Origin: Geomonas sp. Red32
GTDB taxonomy: Bacteria; Desulfobacterota; Desulfuromonadia; Geobacterales; Geobacteraceae
Direction of reading: 5' to 3'
DNA length: 59,312 nucleotides
NCBI RefSeq assembly: GCF_023652955.1
Contig: NZ_JAKLOY010000014.1
Coordinates: 1-59,312, forward strand
Shown here: positions 19,369 through 27,774 of the stretch, one piece after another
Numbering within the stretch: position 1 is the stretch's first letter
Layout: each line of letters starts with the position of its first letter
Notes under the pieces: model-generated
Database searches by the model: none
What the model saw: the letters and a program-made list of their open reading frames with translations, nothing else
Told to the model about the DNA's origin: nothing
Position numbers and translations under genes: made by a program

Positions 19369-19806
19369 CTATACGTCAAGAACCACGGTGGACCGCCACC
19401 CCGTATCCACTTTCTCCAGAGAGAATCGCAGCATGGTGACCGCCTTTACGTCGGTTTGCACCCGATGGCGCTTCGGCTCAATCTGTTCTCCCTCGAGGAC
19501 CCCCGTCACCTTGAACCCTTTGCCGGTGGCGGTGGCGGTAATGGCGAGCCGGGCCGGGAGGAGGAAGAGCCTGCGGGCGTCCTTGTAGAAGATCAGCTCG
19601 TTGAGAAAGTCGAAGAGGAGCATCTCCTCGCTGCCCTGCTCCAGTTCGACGTCAACTTTCACGCTTGGCCGGATCTCGTTCGGATCCTCCATCATCACCT
19701 GCAGGGTGGCCCTGGCGGCGTCGGTGAAGAGTTCCACCAGGGTACTTCCCCAGGCGTTGAAGGCGATGTCGGCGGCGGCGATGTCTCCGCGGTACTCGTA
19801 CGGCAT
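19369..19806 (-). CDS. Archease (RtcB cofactor)
   Basis: 145 residues of the archease family (MTH1598/TM1083). It starts PYEYRGDIAAADIAFNAWG, has the acidic metal site (LLFDFLNELIFYKD) and ends in TVVLDV. Archease activates the RNA ligase RtcB and lets it use other nucleotides and turn over multiple times. The ATG at 19806 has GGGAGG 6 bases upstream. It lies 19 bases downstream of rtcB on the same strand, the classic rtcB-archease operon, so the role is well supported by context. Confidence 0.93.
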   Translation of the reverse strand: MPYEYRGDIAAADIAFNAWGSTLVELFTDAARATLQVMMEDPNEIRPSVKVDVELEQGSEEMLLFDFLNELIFYKDARRLFLLPARLAITATATGKGFKVTGVLEGEQIEPKRHRVQTDVKAVTMLRFSLEKVDTGWRSTVVLDV

Positions 19807-19825
19807 GTCGTCCTCCCTGGGACCG

Positions 19826-21283
19826 CTACCCCTTGATGTTCCCGATCGGCACCAGCTTGGCGACCCGCTTGCTGAGGCCCGCCAGTTCGGTGGTTTCCAC
19901 CACCTCGTCGATGTTCTTGTAGGCGGCACCAGCCTCCTCCGCGAGACCGCCGAAGGAGTCGGTCCGGACGTAGATTCCCCTGGCTTCCATGTCGCGCTGA
20001 AGCTGGTCGCCGCGGAAGCTTTTCTTGGCCTGATGCCTGCTCATGCTCCTGCCGCTGCCGTGGGCGGTGGTATAGAAGGTATCGATCCAGCTCTCCATCC
20101 CGGCCATGAGGTAGGAGCCAGTCTCCATGCTCCCGCCGATGATGACCGGCTGTCCGGTCTTGCGGTAGCACTCGGGGATGCCGTAGCCGCTCGGGGGGAA
20201 GGCCCTGGTGGAACCTTTGCGGTGCACCAGTAGTTCGCGGCGGTGGCCGTTGACGATGTGGTTTTCCAGCTTCGCCGTGTTGTGGGCCACGTCGTAGACC
20301 ATGTTCATGCCGAGCTCGTCCGGGGAGCGCTGGAAGACCTCCGAAAAGACCTCCCTGATCCGGTGCAGGATCACCTGGCGGTTGGCGAAGGCCATGTTGA
20401 CCGCGCACTTCATGGCGCTGAAGTAAGCCTGTCCCTCGGGGGAATGGAAGGGGGCGCAGGCCAGTTCGCGGTCGACGATTTTGATCCCGTATTTTCGCTC
20501 CATCACGGAGAGGAAGACCTTAAGGTAATCGGTCGCGACCTGGTGGCCGAATCCCCGGCTGCCGCAATGAAACATCACCACCACCTGGTTCGGGATGGCG
20601 AGACCGAAGGCCGCGGCGCGCTCCGGATCCATGATGTTCTCCGGCTTAGCGACCTGGATTTCGCAGTAATGGTTGCCGCTTCCCAGCGTGCCGAGCTGGT
20701 TGTAGCCCCGCTCGATCGCCTTTTTGCTGATGGTCGAGGCATCGGCGCCCGAGAAACAGCCCCCCTCTTCGGTCATCTCCAGGTCCTCCGCAGTGGCGAA
20801 GCCGCGCTTGAGGCACCAGCGCGATCCCTGCTCGAGAACCGAGGCGAACTCGTCCTCGTTTAACCGCACGGAGCCATGGCACCCGACACCGGTAGGGATC
20901 CGGTTGAAAAGGCGGTCCACGAGGTGGTGGAGTTTCGGGATCACCTCGTCCGCCGTAAGGGTGGTGAGCACCAGCCTCATCCCGCAGTTGATGTCGAAGC
21001 CGATCCCTCCCGGGGAGATGACCCCGCTGTCCGGATCCATGGCCGCGACACCGCCGATCGGGAAGCCGTATCCCCAATGGCCGTCCGGCATGCAGTAGGC
21101 GTAATGCTGGATGCCGGGGAGGGTCGCGACGTTGGCTACCTGCTCGAAGACGCCGGCGTCCATTTCGTTGATCAACTTTTCAGTGGCGAATATCCGCGCG
21201 GGAACGAGCATCCCCTCTTTATGGGTGATGGGGAGTTCCCAGATCGTGTCGGAGACCCGTTTCAAAGCCGACGGCAGAGTCAT
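19826..21283 (-). CDS. rtcB: RNA-splicing ligase RtcB
   Basis: 485 residues, normal length. Visible signatures are MPDGHWGYGFPIGGVAA, GGIGFDINCGMRL with the metal-binding Cys, GTLGSGNHYCEIQ, FHCGSRGFGHQVA, YDVAHNTAKLENH and, near the end, GSGRSMSRHQAKK. The conserved His that takes the guanylate lies in the C-terminal half. RtcB joins 2',3'-cyclic phosphate or 3'-phosphate ends to 5'-OH ends using GTP and Mn2+, for tRNA splicing or RNA repair. AGGAGG precedes the ATG. An imperfect inverted repeat (21301-21328) sits just upstream. No rtcA or sigma-54 regulator rtcR is adjacent. Confidence 0.96.
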   Translation of the reverse strand: MTLPSALKRVSDTIWELPITHKEGMLVPARIFATEKLINEMDAGVFEQVANVATLPGIQHYAYCMPDGHWGYGFPIGGVAAMDPDSGVISPGGIGFDINCGMRLVLTTLTADEVIPKLHHLVDRLFNRIPTGVGCHGSVRLNEDEFASVLEQGSRWCLKRGFATAEDLEMTEEGGCFSGADASTISKKAIERGYNQLGTLGSGNHYCEIQVAKPENIMDPERAAAFGLAIPNQVVVMFHCGSRGFGHQVATDYLKVFLSVMERKYGIKIVDRELACAPFHSPEGQAYFSAMKCAVNMAFANRQVILHRIREVFSEVFQRSPDELGMNMVYDVAHNTAKLENHIVNGHRRELLVHRKGSTRAFPPSGYGIPECYRKTGQPVIIGGSMETGSYLMAGMESWIDTFYTTAHGSGRSMSRHQAKKSFRGDQLQRDMEARGIYVRTDSFGGLAEEAGAAYKNIDEVVETTELAGLSKRVAKLVPIGNIKG

Positions 21284-21300
21284 GACCGCCTCCTGCGTCC

Positions 21301-21328
21301 ATGGTAGATTACCGGTTTATCTTACCAT
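21301..21328. promoter_or_regulatory. Imperfect inverted repeat upstream of rtcB (operator candidate)
   Basis: ATGGTAGAT (21301-21309) and ATCTTACCAT (21319-21328) are near-perfect mirror arms, 18 to 45 bases before the rtcB start codon. The position suits an operator or leader element. No regulator can be assigned. Confidence 0.4.
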
Positions 21329-21390
21329 AGATCCGCAGGAGGGGATGGGGCGCTCCCGGAGAGGGGGGGCGGGGAGGGGGACACCGTGAT

Positions 21391-21579
21391 CTACGCTATC
21401 TCCCGCACGATCTTTGGAGGTGGAGGGGGAGAGGAGAAGGTCAGTTCCTTGGCTTCGCTCTTGACCCAGTCCGCGGACCTGTCATACCCTACAATCAATC
21501 CTGTTTCTACCAGGCGCGAAAGTTGATGGTCGTCGACGATGTCGTAGGTGAAGTCATCGTAGCAGACAAGTATTCCCAT
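21391..21579 (-). CDS. Small hypothetical protein with poly-proline tail
   Basis: 62 residues beginning MGILVCYDDFTYDIVDDHQL, with a compact, acidic N-terminal 40 residues and a tail containing five consecutive prolines before KIVREIA. I do not recognise a family, although the N-terminal half looks like a folded, conserved domain. GGGGG lies about 5 bases before the ATG at 21579. The same frame stays open much further upstream, but that part is only antisense to the S1-domain gene. It precedes rtcB on the same strand with a 107-base gap, so it might be transcribed with it. Confidence 0.55.
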   Translation of the reverse strand: MGILVCYDDFTYDIVDDHQLSRLVETGLIVGYDRSADWVKSEAKELTFSSPPPPPKIVREIA

Positions 21580-21802
21580 AATTCCCCCTTTTACTGGCGC
21601 TGTCAGATCGTCAACAGTAACCGTATCGGCCGTGGGTGTTTCTGCCTTTAACGTGAATCTGTCTCCCATCGATGTTTGTGGTAGACTTAGCGAAATGAAA
21701 AAGTGAAGCAAGCTCTGAGGCAAGCCGGTTGACAAGGGCGCAGGGAGACCTGTATGCTCACGGACTACCGAAGAGCTACCAATACTGGATGAGGTACTGA
21801 CA

Positions 21803-23008
21803 ATGGATAACGAGCACAGGGAAGAGATGGAGACCGAAGAGGAAAGTTTCGCCGAGATGTTCGAGAAGAGCCAGAAAGACACTGGCCGCTTGAGCCCTGG
21901 TGACAAGGTGGAGGCCACCGTTCTCAAGATCGCCAAGGATTGGGTGTTTCTGGACACCGGCCGCAAAGGGGAAGGGGTCCTCGACATCAAGGAGTTGACC
22001 GATGCCGACGGTAACGTAACCGTCAATGTTGGGGACAAAGTCACCGCTTGGTTCATCTCTTCGCGCAACAACGAGATGCGTTTCACCACCAAGATCGGTG
22101 GCAAAGGTGCTGCCGCTGCCGGCAACGCCCAGCTCGAGGAAGCGTTCGCCGCGGGTATCCCGGTGGAAGGTGTCGTCGAGAAAGAGGTCAAGGGGGGCTT
22201 TGAGGTCAAGGTTGCCGGTTCCCGTGCCTTCTGCCCGTTCTCCCAGATGGCCCTGAGAAGGGTGGAGGACAGCCAGGCCTTCGTCGGGAAGCAGATGCAG
22301 TTCCGCATCACCGAGTACGCCGAAAATGGCAGGAACATCATCCTCTCCCACCGCGCCCTGCTCGAGGAGCAGCAACGGCAGGAGAAAGAGGCTCTCAAGG
22401 AAACGCTGAAGGCCGGCGACCGCGTGCGCGGCACCGTCACCTCGCTGCGCGACTTCGGTGCCTTCGTCTCCATCGGCGCGGTCGAAGGGCTGCTGCCGGT
22501 CTCCGAGATCGGCTGGACCCGGGTCAAGCACGTATCCGAGGTTCTCTCGATCGGGCAGGAGGTTGAAGTCGTGGTGAAGGCGGTGGACTGGGATAAGGAG
22601 AAATTCTCCTTCTCGCTCAAGGACACCCTTCCCGATCCCTGGGAAGAGGCGGCCAAGGCGTTCCCGGAAGGCTCCTTCCACAACGGCAAAGTGGCACGTC
22701 TCACCCCGTTCGGTGCCTTCGTTACGCTGGCCAGCGGGATCGACGGACTCATCCACATCTCCAAGCTTGGTGCCGGCAAGAGAATCCAGCACCCCCGCGA
22801 GGTACTCTCCGAGGGGCAGGAGATCGAGGTGAAGGTTGAGGGGGTTAACCGCGAGCAGCGGAGGATCTCGCTGTCGCTGGCATCGGTAAGCCGTGCGGAG
22901 CAGGAGCAGAGTGAGAGCATGGAGGCCTTCCGTAAGGCCTCTTCCGAGGCTCCCAAAGGGATGGGAACCCTCGGGGATCTGTTGAAAGCCAAGTTCCCGA
23001 AGAAGTAA
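21803..23008 (+). CDS. S1 RNA-binding domain protein (ribosomal protein S1-like)
   Basis: 401 residues with about four S1/OB-fold repeats (about 30-105, 110-180, 195-265 and 285-355). The typical patterns are GDKVEATVLKI, GDRVRGTVTSLRDFGAFVSI, GLLPVSEI and NGKVARLTPFGAFVTL. It is shorter than six-repeat ribosomal S1 and starts with an acidic leader (EEMETEEESFAEMF), like the short S1 homologues of deltaproteobacteria and Gram-positives. It probably binds mRNA or aids translation or decay. The start is the ATG at 21803; the preceding bases have no perfect ribosome site. A small DUF3820-type gene follows after 12 bases. Confidence 0.88.
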   Translation: MDNEHREEMETEEESFAEMFEKSQKDTGRLSPGDKVEATVLKIAKDWVFLDTGRKGEGVLDIKELTDADGNVTVNVGDKVTAWFISSRNNEMRFTTKIGGKGAAAAGNAQLEEAFAAGIPVEGVVEKEVKGGFEVKVAGSRAFCPFSQMALRRVEDSQAFVGKQMQFRITEYAENGRNIILSHRALLEEQQRQEKEALKETLKAGDRVRGTVTSLRDFGAFVSIGAVEGLLPVSEIGWTRVKHVSEVLSIGQEVEVVVKAVDWDKEKFSFSLKDTLPDPWEEAAKAFPEGSFHNGKVARLTPFGAFVTLASGIDGLIHISKLGAGKRIQHPREVLSEGQEIEVKVEGVNREQRRISLSLASVSRAEQEQSESMEAFRKASSEAPKGMGTLGDLLKAKFPKK

Positions 23009-23020
23009 AAGAGGCCGGTC

Positions 23021-23245
23021 TTGGAAGAGATAACTCCCGATCCCGGTTTTCTCGTCAAGCTGGTCCGGACCAGGATGCCCTTTGGGAAGTTCGCGGGTCT
23101 CATGATCGCCGACCTTCCCGAACCGTACCTGGTATGGTATCGGCAGCAGGGGTTCCCCGAAGGGGAACTCGGCGAGCTTTTGCAATGCATGTACGAGATC
23201 AAGGCAAACGGCCTCGAATACCTGCTGGAGCCACTCCGCCGTTAA
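23021..23245 (+). CDS. DUF3820-like small protein
   Basis: 74 residues with the DUF3820 pattern MPFGKFAGLMIADLPEPYLVWY. Its Gly-Lys-Phe loop and Trp-Tyr pair are like family members annotated as quorum-sensing-regulated virulence factors or exonuclease-associated domains. The true function is unclear. The start codon is TTG, 12 bases after the S1-domain stop, with GAGG upstream; the two genes form one unit closed by the terminator at 23262-23305. Confidence 0.8.
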   Translation: MEEITPDPGFLVKLVRTRMPFGKFAGLMIADLPEPYLVWYRQQGFPEGELGELLQCMYEIKANGLEYLLEPLRR

Positions 23246-23261
23246 TTCATTTATTTGGCTG

Positions 23262-23305
23262 CAAAAAGGCCCTCCTGCCGCACTCGGCAAGGGGGCCTTT
23301 TTCTT
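23262..23305 (+). terminator. Terminator after the S1/DUF3820 unit
   Basis: AAAAAGGCCC (from 23264) pairs with GGGCCTTTTT (to 23303) around a CTGCCG...CGGCAG inner stem. A T-rich tail follows and an A-run precedes it, so it can work in both directions. Confidence 0.88.
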
Positions 23306-23326
23306 TCAGGCGGCGTGGGGATGATC

Positions 23327-23534
23327 TTACCGCATCCATTCCACCCTGACCATGCGCTGGTCGTGGCTCCATTGATAGTGGAGCTCTCCCTTCTGTGATT
23401 TGTACACCTCGCGCCCGAGTTTCTGGGCCAATTTGCCATCCGTGGTAGTGACGGTTGCGACCCTCCTCGTCGCGGATCTCCATGATGTGGCCTATGGGGG
23501 TCTTATCGCGGTGTTTGGCCTCCTCCTGCTTCAT
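23327..23534 (-). pseudogene. Small conserved-looking gene broken by a one-base shift
   Basis: Two protein-like segments sit in adjacent frames. From the ATG at 23534 one reads MKQEEAKHRDKTPIGHIMEI RDEE. One base over, the sequence continues as VATVTTTDGKLAQKLGREVY, KSQKGELHYQW and SHDQRMVRVEWMR, then stops at 23327. Removing one base of the CCC at 23461-23463 (plus strand) joins them into a ~68-residue protein. Neither half resembles a shadow of another gene, and there is no gene on the opposite strand. The start is uncertain because the best purine-rich site (AAGGAGGAG) is about 14 bases away. It may be an indel error or a genuine pseudogene. I do not recognise the family. Confidence 0.55.
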
Positions 23535-23609
23535 GGTGTTGAGGGTCTCCTCCTTGTGCGAGGAGAGGTACGGCCCCGAGAGAGTCACCAAAGCGGCCGC
23601 GTCGTCCGC

Positions 23610-23653
23610 AAAAAATGAAAAGGGCGCGGTGCTTTTAAGGCCGCGCCCTCTCA
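23610..23653 (-). terminator. Leftward Rho-independent terminator
   Basis: AGGGCGCGG (23621-23629) pairs with CCGCGCCCT (23641-23649). On the minus strand the hairpin is followed by TTTTCATTTTTT, and the plus strand has no T-run. It therefore ends a transcript arriving from the right, where no protein gene is seen. This supports a leftward RNA unit in 23668-24064. Confidence 0.8.
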
Positions 23654-23667
23654 TAACGTAACTGGCC

Positions 23668-23845
23668 CTCAATATCTGAGATGCTTTATCCTTATCCGTC
23701 GGTGTAGGTGTCTGGGGTCGGAGGGCATGCTCCTGTCAGGACCATGATCAGCTTCCGGTGGCCCCGTCGTACCTACCCTTTTTCAAGCGGTGATTACGCG
23801 CCTGGCGGATGAGATTTGCACGCCTATCGGCTTCATCTCCTTGAG
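23668..23845 (-). ncRNA. Candidate 178-nt rod-shaped small RNA, 6S RNA-like
   Basis: A chain of matched arms folds this stretch into one long interrupted hairpin. From outside in: CTCAA/TTGAG (23668/23841), GAGATG/CATCTC (23678/23834), TCCGTC/GGCGGA (23695/23804), GTAGGT/ACCTAC (23704/23771), GGGGTC/GGCCCC (23714/23760), GGAGG/CTTCC (23720/23752), CATG/CATG (23726/23743) and TCCT/AGGA with loop GTC. Length, closing stem, large asymmetric interior loop and terminal stem are those of 6S RNA, which sequesters sigma70 polymerase. The ends CTGAGATG...CATCTC also recall E. coli ssrS. Either strand would fold. I chose minus because a terminator lies 15-58 bases downstream on that strand. The identity is an inference. 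Confidence 0.42.
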
Positions 23846-24063
23846 TGCCAGCTACTATCTCCAGAGTGCCGTATGGATTTGTGGGTAACGCGCACTTTTG
23901 TAAAGCATGTCCCCGGAAAACGCTTCAGGCCTTTCCCTTTCAGGACGGGCACACCACGTCTGAAACCTGGGAACAAAAGTGGATAAGTATCATCAGGTTT
24001 CCCAACGCATCCAATACGTGTACTCCAGAGTTTCGTTTCAAAGAACCTCTCTTCTACGATTTA

Positions 24064-24092
24064 AGTGTACTACTCCCCCCTAAGAGAGTCAA
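24064..24092 (-). promoter_or_regulatory. Leftward sigma70-type promoter candidate
   Basis: On the minus strand TTGACT (24092-24087), a 17-base spacer and TACACT (24069-24064) point toward the 6S-like element and the terminator at 23610-23653. The -35 also lies in an AAGAGAGT/ACTCTCTT hairpin (24082-24101). Expected transcript start is near 24057. Confidence 0.5.
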
Positions 24093-24180
24093 CACTCTCT
24101 TTAGTTCTACGCTCCTGCTTAACATGCCGCTATTGCGCGGTTTTTAGCGGGCAGCCGTGCATCGGAGAGGGGCGCTCCGG

Positions 24181-24208
24181 TTGTTCGGCCCCCTTCGTGT
24201 GCTACAAT
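24181..24208 (+). promoter_or_regulatory. Promoter candidate for pcm
   Basis: TTGTTC (24181-24186), 16 bases, TACAAT (24203-24208), about 22 bases before the pcm ATG at 24231. Confidence 0.5.
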
Positions 24209-24230
24209 TAAGCGTCCCACGGAGGATGCC

Positions 24231-24890
24231 ATGACACGCTATCTAGAGCAGGAATTGGCCGGACAGAAGCAGCGGATGATCGACCTGGATCTGGTGGCTC
24301 GCGGCATTCGCGACCAGGCGGTGATCAGGGCCATACGGGAGGTGGCGAGGGAGAATTTCGTTCCGGACGAGCTTCGCTACCACGCCTACGACGATAACCC
24401 TCTCCCGATCGAGGACGGGCAGACCATCTCGCAGCCTTACATCGTCGCCTACATGATCGAGGCGCTTCAGTTGGGCGGCCGGGAGCGGGTGCTGGAGATC
24501 GGCACCGGGTCGGGGTACGCGGCCGCGGTGTTGAGCCGCTGCGCATCCGAAGTGTTCACGGTGGAAAGGATTCCCGATCTGGCGGAGAGCGCCCGGGAGC
24601 GGTTGGCGCGGCTGGGGTACCGCAACGTGCTGGTCCATCTCGGCGACGGTACTCTCGGCTGGCCGGAGCACGCCCCCTACCACGGGATCGTGGTAACCGC
24701 CGGGGCCCCCGAGGTCCCGGCAGGACTTATGGAACAACTGGCGGTGGGAGGGCGGCTGGTCATCCCGGTCGGAGCCGTTCCCCATCTGCAGACGCTCGTC
24801 AGGGTCCGCAGGGCCGACGAGAACAGTTTTCACCGGGAAGAACTCTGCGCGGTCCGTTTTGTGCCGCTGATCGGCGAACAGGGGTGGTGA
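24231..24890 (+). CDS. pcm: Protein-L-isoaspartate O-methyltransferase
   Basis: 219 residues with the SAM-binding motif VLEIGTGSGYAAAVL (about 83-97), the family N-terminal segment VPRE-like NFVPDELRYHAYDDNPLPI and GQTISQPYIVAYM. It methylates L-isoaspartyl residues in damaged proteins so they can revert to aspartate; it is cytosolic. GGAGG lies 6 bases before the ATG. It is a single gene with its own promoter candidate, and it converges with the rluA-type gene 6 bases later. Confidence 0.93.
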   Translation: MTRYLEQELAGQKQRMIDLDLVARGIRDQAVIRAIREVARENFVPDELRYHAYDDNPLPIEDGQTISQPYIVAYMIEALQLGGRERVLEIGTGSGYAAAVLSRCASEVFTVERIPDLAESARERLARLGYRNVLVHLGDGTLGWPEHAPYHGIVVTAGAPEVPAGLMEQLAVGGRLVIPVGAVPHLQTLVRVRRADENSFHREELCAVRFVPLIGEQGW

Positions 24891-24896
24891 GCCCGG

Positions 24897-25808
24897 CTAG
24901 ACCTCGATTGCCATCTCGCAGGTAGGGATCTCGCTGAGCGCCTGGAGCAGGGCTTCCTGCTGCTGGGCGGAGAGCTTGGTGAGCAGTGACAAAAGTTCCG
25001 CCGGCAGGGGGGCCGGGATCTCGAGTTCTTCGCCGGTGGCCGGATGAACGAGCCTGGTGGTAAAGGAATGCAGGGCGTGACCAGTGAGACCGGTCACCGG
25101 CTTTCCGCCGTAGCGGCGGTCTCCGAGAATGGGATGTCCGATCAGTTTGAAGTGCTGCCGGATCTGGTGCATCCGGCCGGTCAGCGGGTAGACCGCGACC
25201 AGGGCGGCGCCACCGCCGTTGAAAAGCCTCACGTACCTCGTCAGCGACTCTTTTCCGTCTAACGGGGCATCGATCTCCCCCTTTTTAGGAAGTTTTCCCT
25301 CCACTACCGCCAGGTAGAGCTTACCCAACCCTTCGTCCTGCACCATCTTTCCGAACATGCCGGCTGCTACCGCACTCTTGGCAAGAATCACTGCACCCGA
25401 GGTTCCCTTGTCGAGGCGGTTGACCGGACGCAGGCGGCCGGTGCCGTCCCTTCTCTTCAGAAACTCCTCGCCCACCTGCACCAGGTTCGCCTCCTCGGGA
25501 TCGACGGTGCGGTGGACGGCAAGGCCGGCCGCCTTGTTGACACAGAGGATCCAGGTGTCCTCGAAGAGGATGTCCAGCGCCGGAGGGGTCTGACCGAGGA
25601 AGGCGGCGGTCTTGCTGCTCTCCTTCAGGTTTACCTGGTCGGAGAGCTTCAAAATCTGGCCCGGCTGGGGGGGCTCGCCGTTGACGGTCAGGTGGCCGGA
25701 GGCCAGCAGCTTCTTGAGGTAGGAGGCGTTGGCGCTGGGAAGGAGGTTCCGGAGGAAACTGTCAACGCGGCGGAAATGGTCTTGGGGTTCGATTTGGAAG
25801 GTTAACAT
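24897..25808 (-). CDS. RluA-family pseudouridine synthase
   Basis: 303 residues. An S4-like N-terminus (about 10-65) and the RluA catalytic domain follow, with signature RPVNRLDKGTSG holding the catalytic Asp133, then KLYLAVVEG and the TGRMHQIRQHFKLIGHPILGD block. It isomerises uridine in rRNA or tRNA; the target site cannot be read from sequence. The ATG at 25808 is chosen because residues from there match the family. There is no ribosome site, and the frame remains open upstream only because it runs through a Pro-Cys-coding minisatellite. The C-terminal ~35 residues (LSSLLTKLSAQQQEALLQAL...) are an extra helical tail. Confidence 0.9.
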   Translation of the reverse strand: MLTFQIEPQDHFRRVDSFLRNLLPSANASYLKKLLASGHLTVNGEPPQPGQILKLSDQVNLKESSKTAAFLGQTPPALDILFEDTWILCVNKAAGLAVHRTVDPEEANLVQVGEEFLKRRDGTGRLRPVNRLDKGTSGAVILAKSAVAAGMFGKMVQDEGLGKLYLAVVEGKLPKKGEIDAPLDGKESLTRYVRLFNGGGAALVAVYPLTGRMHQIRQHFKLIGHPILGDRRYGGKPVTGLTGHALHSFTTRLVHPATGEELEIPAPLPAELLSLLTKLSAQQQEALLQALSEIPTCEMAIEV

Positions 25809-25856
25809 GGTGGGGAGTATAGCCTCATGAGCCGGGGGACGCAAGGGGGGAGGCGA

Positions 25857-26129
25857 AGGGCAAGGTGGGCAAGGTGGGCGAGGTGGGCAAGGTGGGCAAG
25901 GTGGGCAAGGTGGGCAAGGTGGGCAAGGTGGGCAAGGTGGGCAAGGTGGGCAAGGTGGGCAATGTGGGCAATGTGGGCAATGTGGGCAATGTGGGCAATG
26001 TGGGCAAGGTGGGCAAGGTGGGCAAGGTGGGCAAGGTGGGCAAGGTGGGCAAGGTGGGCAAGGTGGGCAAGGTGGGCAAGGTGGGCGAGGTGGGCGAGGT
26101 GGGCGAGGTGGACGATGTGGACGATGTGG
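25857..26129. repeat. Minisatellite: about 30 tandem copies of a 9-bp unit GTGGGCAAG
   Basis: The unit GTGGGCAAG recurs without interruption in ~270 bases. Variants are ordered: two or three GTGGGCGAG at each end, a block of about five GTGGGCAAT in the middle (about 25961-26004) and two GTGGACGAT at the right edge. All six frames are open, coding for repeats such as Val-Gly-Lys or Pro-Cys-Pro, so long reading frames here are artefacts. It lies between the eno terminator and the rluA-type start codon, where the rluA promoter must be. Confidence 0.97.
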
Positions 26130-26183
26130 ACAGCCGGCGGCGGCAGCGGGGCGTGACAAGAGGCCAAAGGGACGGGAGGGGCG

Positions 26184-26218
26184 CAAAAAAAGGCGCACCC
26201 GGGTGGGGTGCGCCTTTT
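26184..26218 (-). terminator. Terminator of eno
   Basis: On the minus strand AAAAGGCGCACCCC pairs with GGGTGCGCCTTTTTTT; the poly-T tail reads leftward. It lies 26 bases after the eno stop. Confidence 0.92.
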
Positions 26219-26243
26219 GGGGCATGCGCTAGCTGCCTTCTTT

Positions 26244-27641
<1,398 letters not shown>

Positions 27642-27774
27642 CTAACTTGTGCCCGGGAAAAGCGGTGCCCAGCATAACTTCGTTTAGATTGACAGTGCTC
27701 TGGCAAACGAGATATATTCGCACCTTGCCTCAAAATCGCACTCTCCGTCCCAACATGCGGGAAATACCGAGATA

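Larger units (their letters stand above)
23846..24230. other. Non-coding, AT-richer region upstream of pcm
   Basis: No convincing protein gene is present. The only longer open frame (23845-24147, rightward) lacks a ribosome site and looks non-protein-like. The region holds the leftward promoter (24064-24092), an 8-bp inverted repeat GAAACCTG/CAGGTTTC (23962-23969/23994-24001) that would be in the leader of a leftward transcript, and the pcm promoter at its right edge. Confidence 0.5.

Noticed and set aside
21580..23202. Long leftward frame antisense to the S1-domain gene
   Set aside because: Ser/Thr/Pro-rich shadow; only the last 62 codons (21391-21579) have a ribosome site and protein-like sequence.
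23845..24147. 100-codon rightward frame before pcm
   Set aside because: No ribosome site, non-protein-like sequence, and overlaps the structured region and leftward promoter.
25825..26167. Repeat-encoded small proteins (Thr-Leu-Pro, Trp-Ala-Arg or Val-Gly-Lys repeats)
   Set aside because: Artefacts of the minisatellite; no ribosome sites.
25809..26225. Pro-Cys-rich N-terminal extension of the RluA-type synthase
   Set aside because: The frame is open only because the 9-bp repeat has no stops in any frame. The family-like sequence starts at 25808. Kept as a testable remark in the minisatellite finding.
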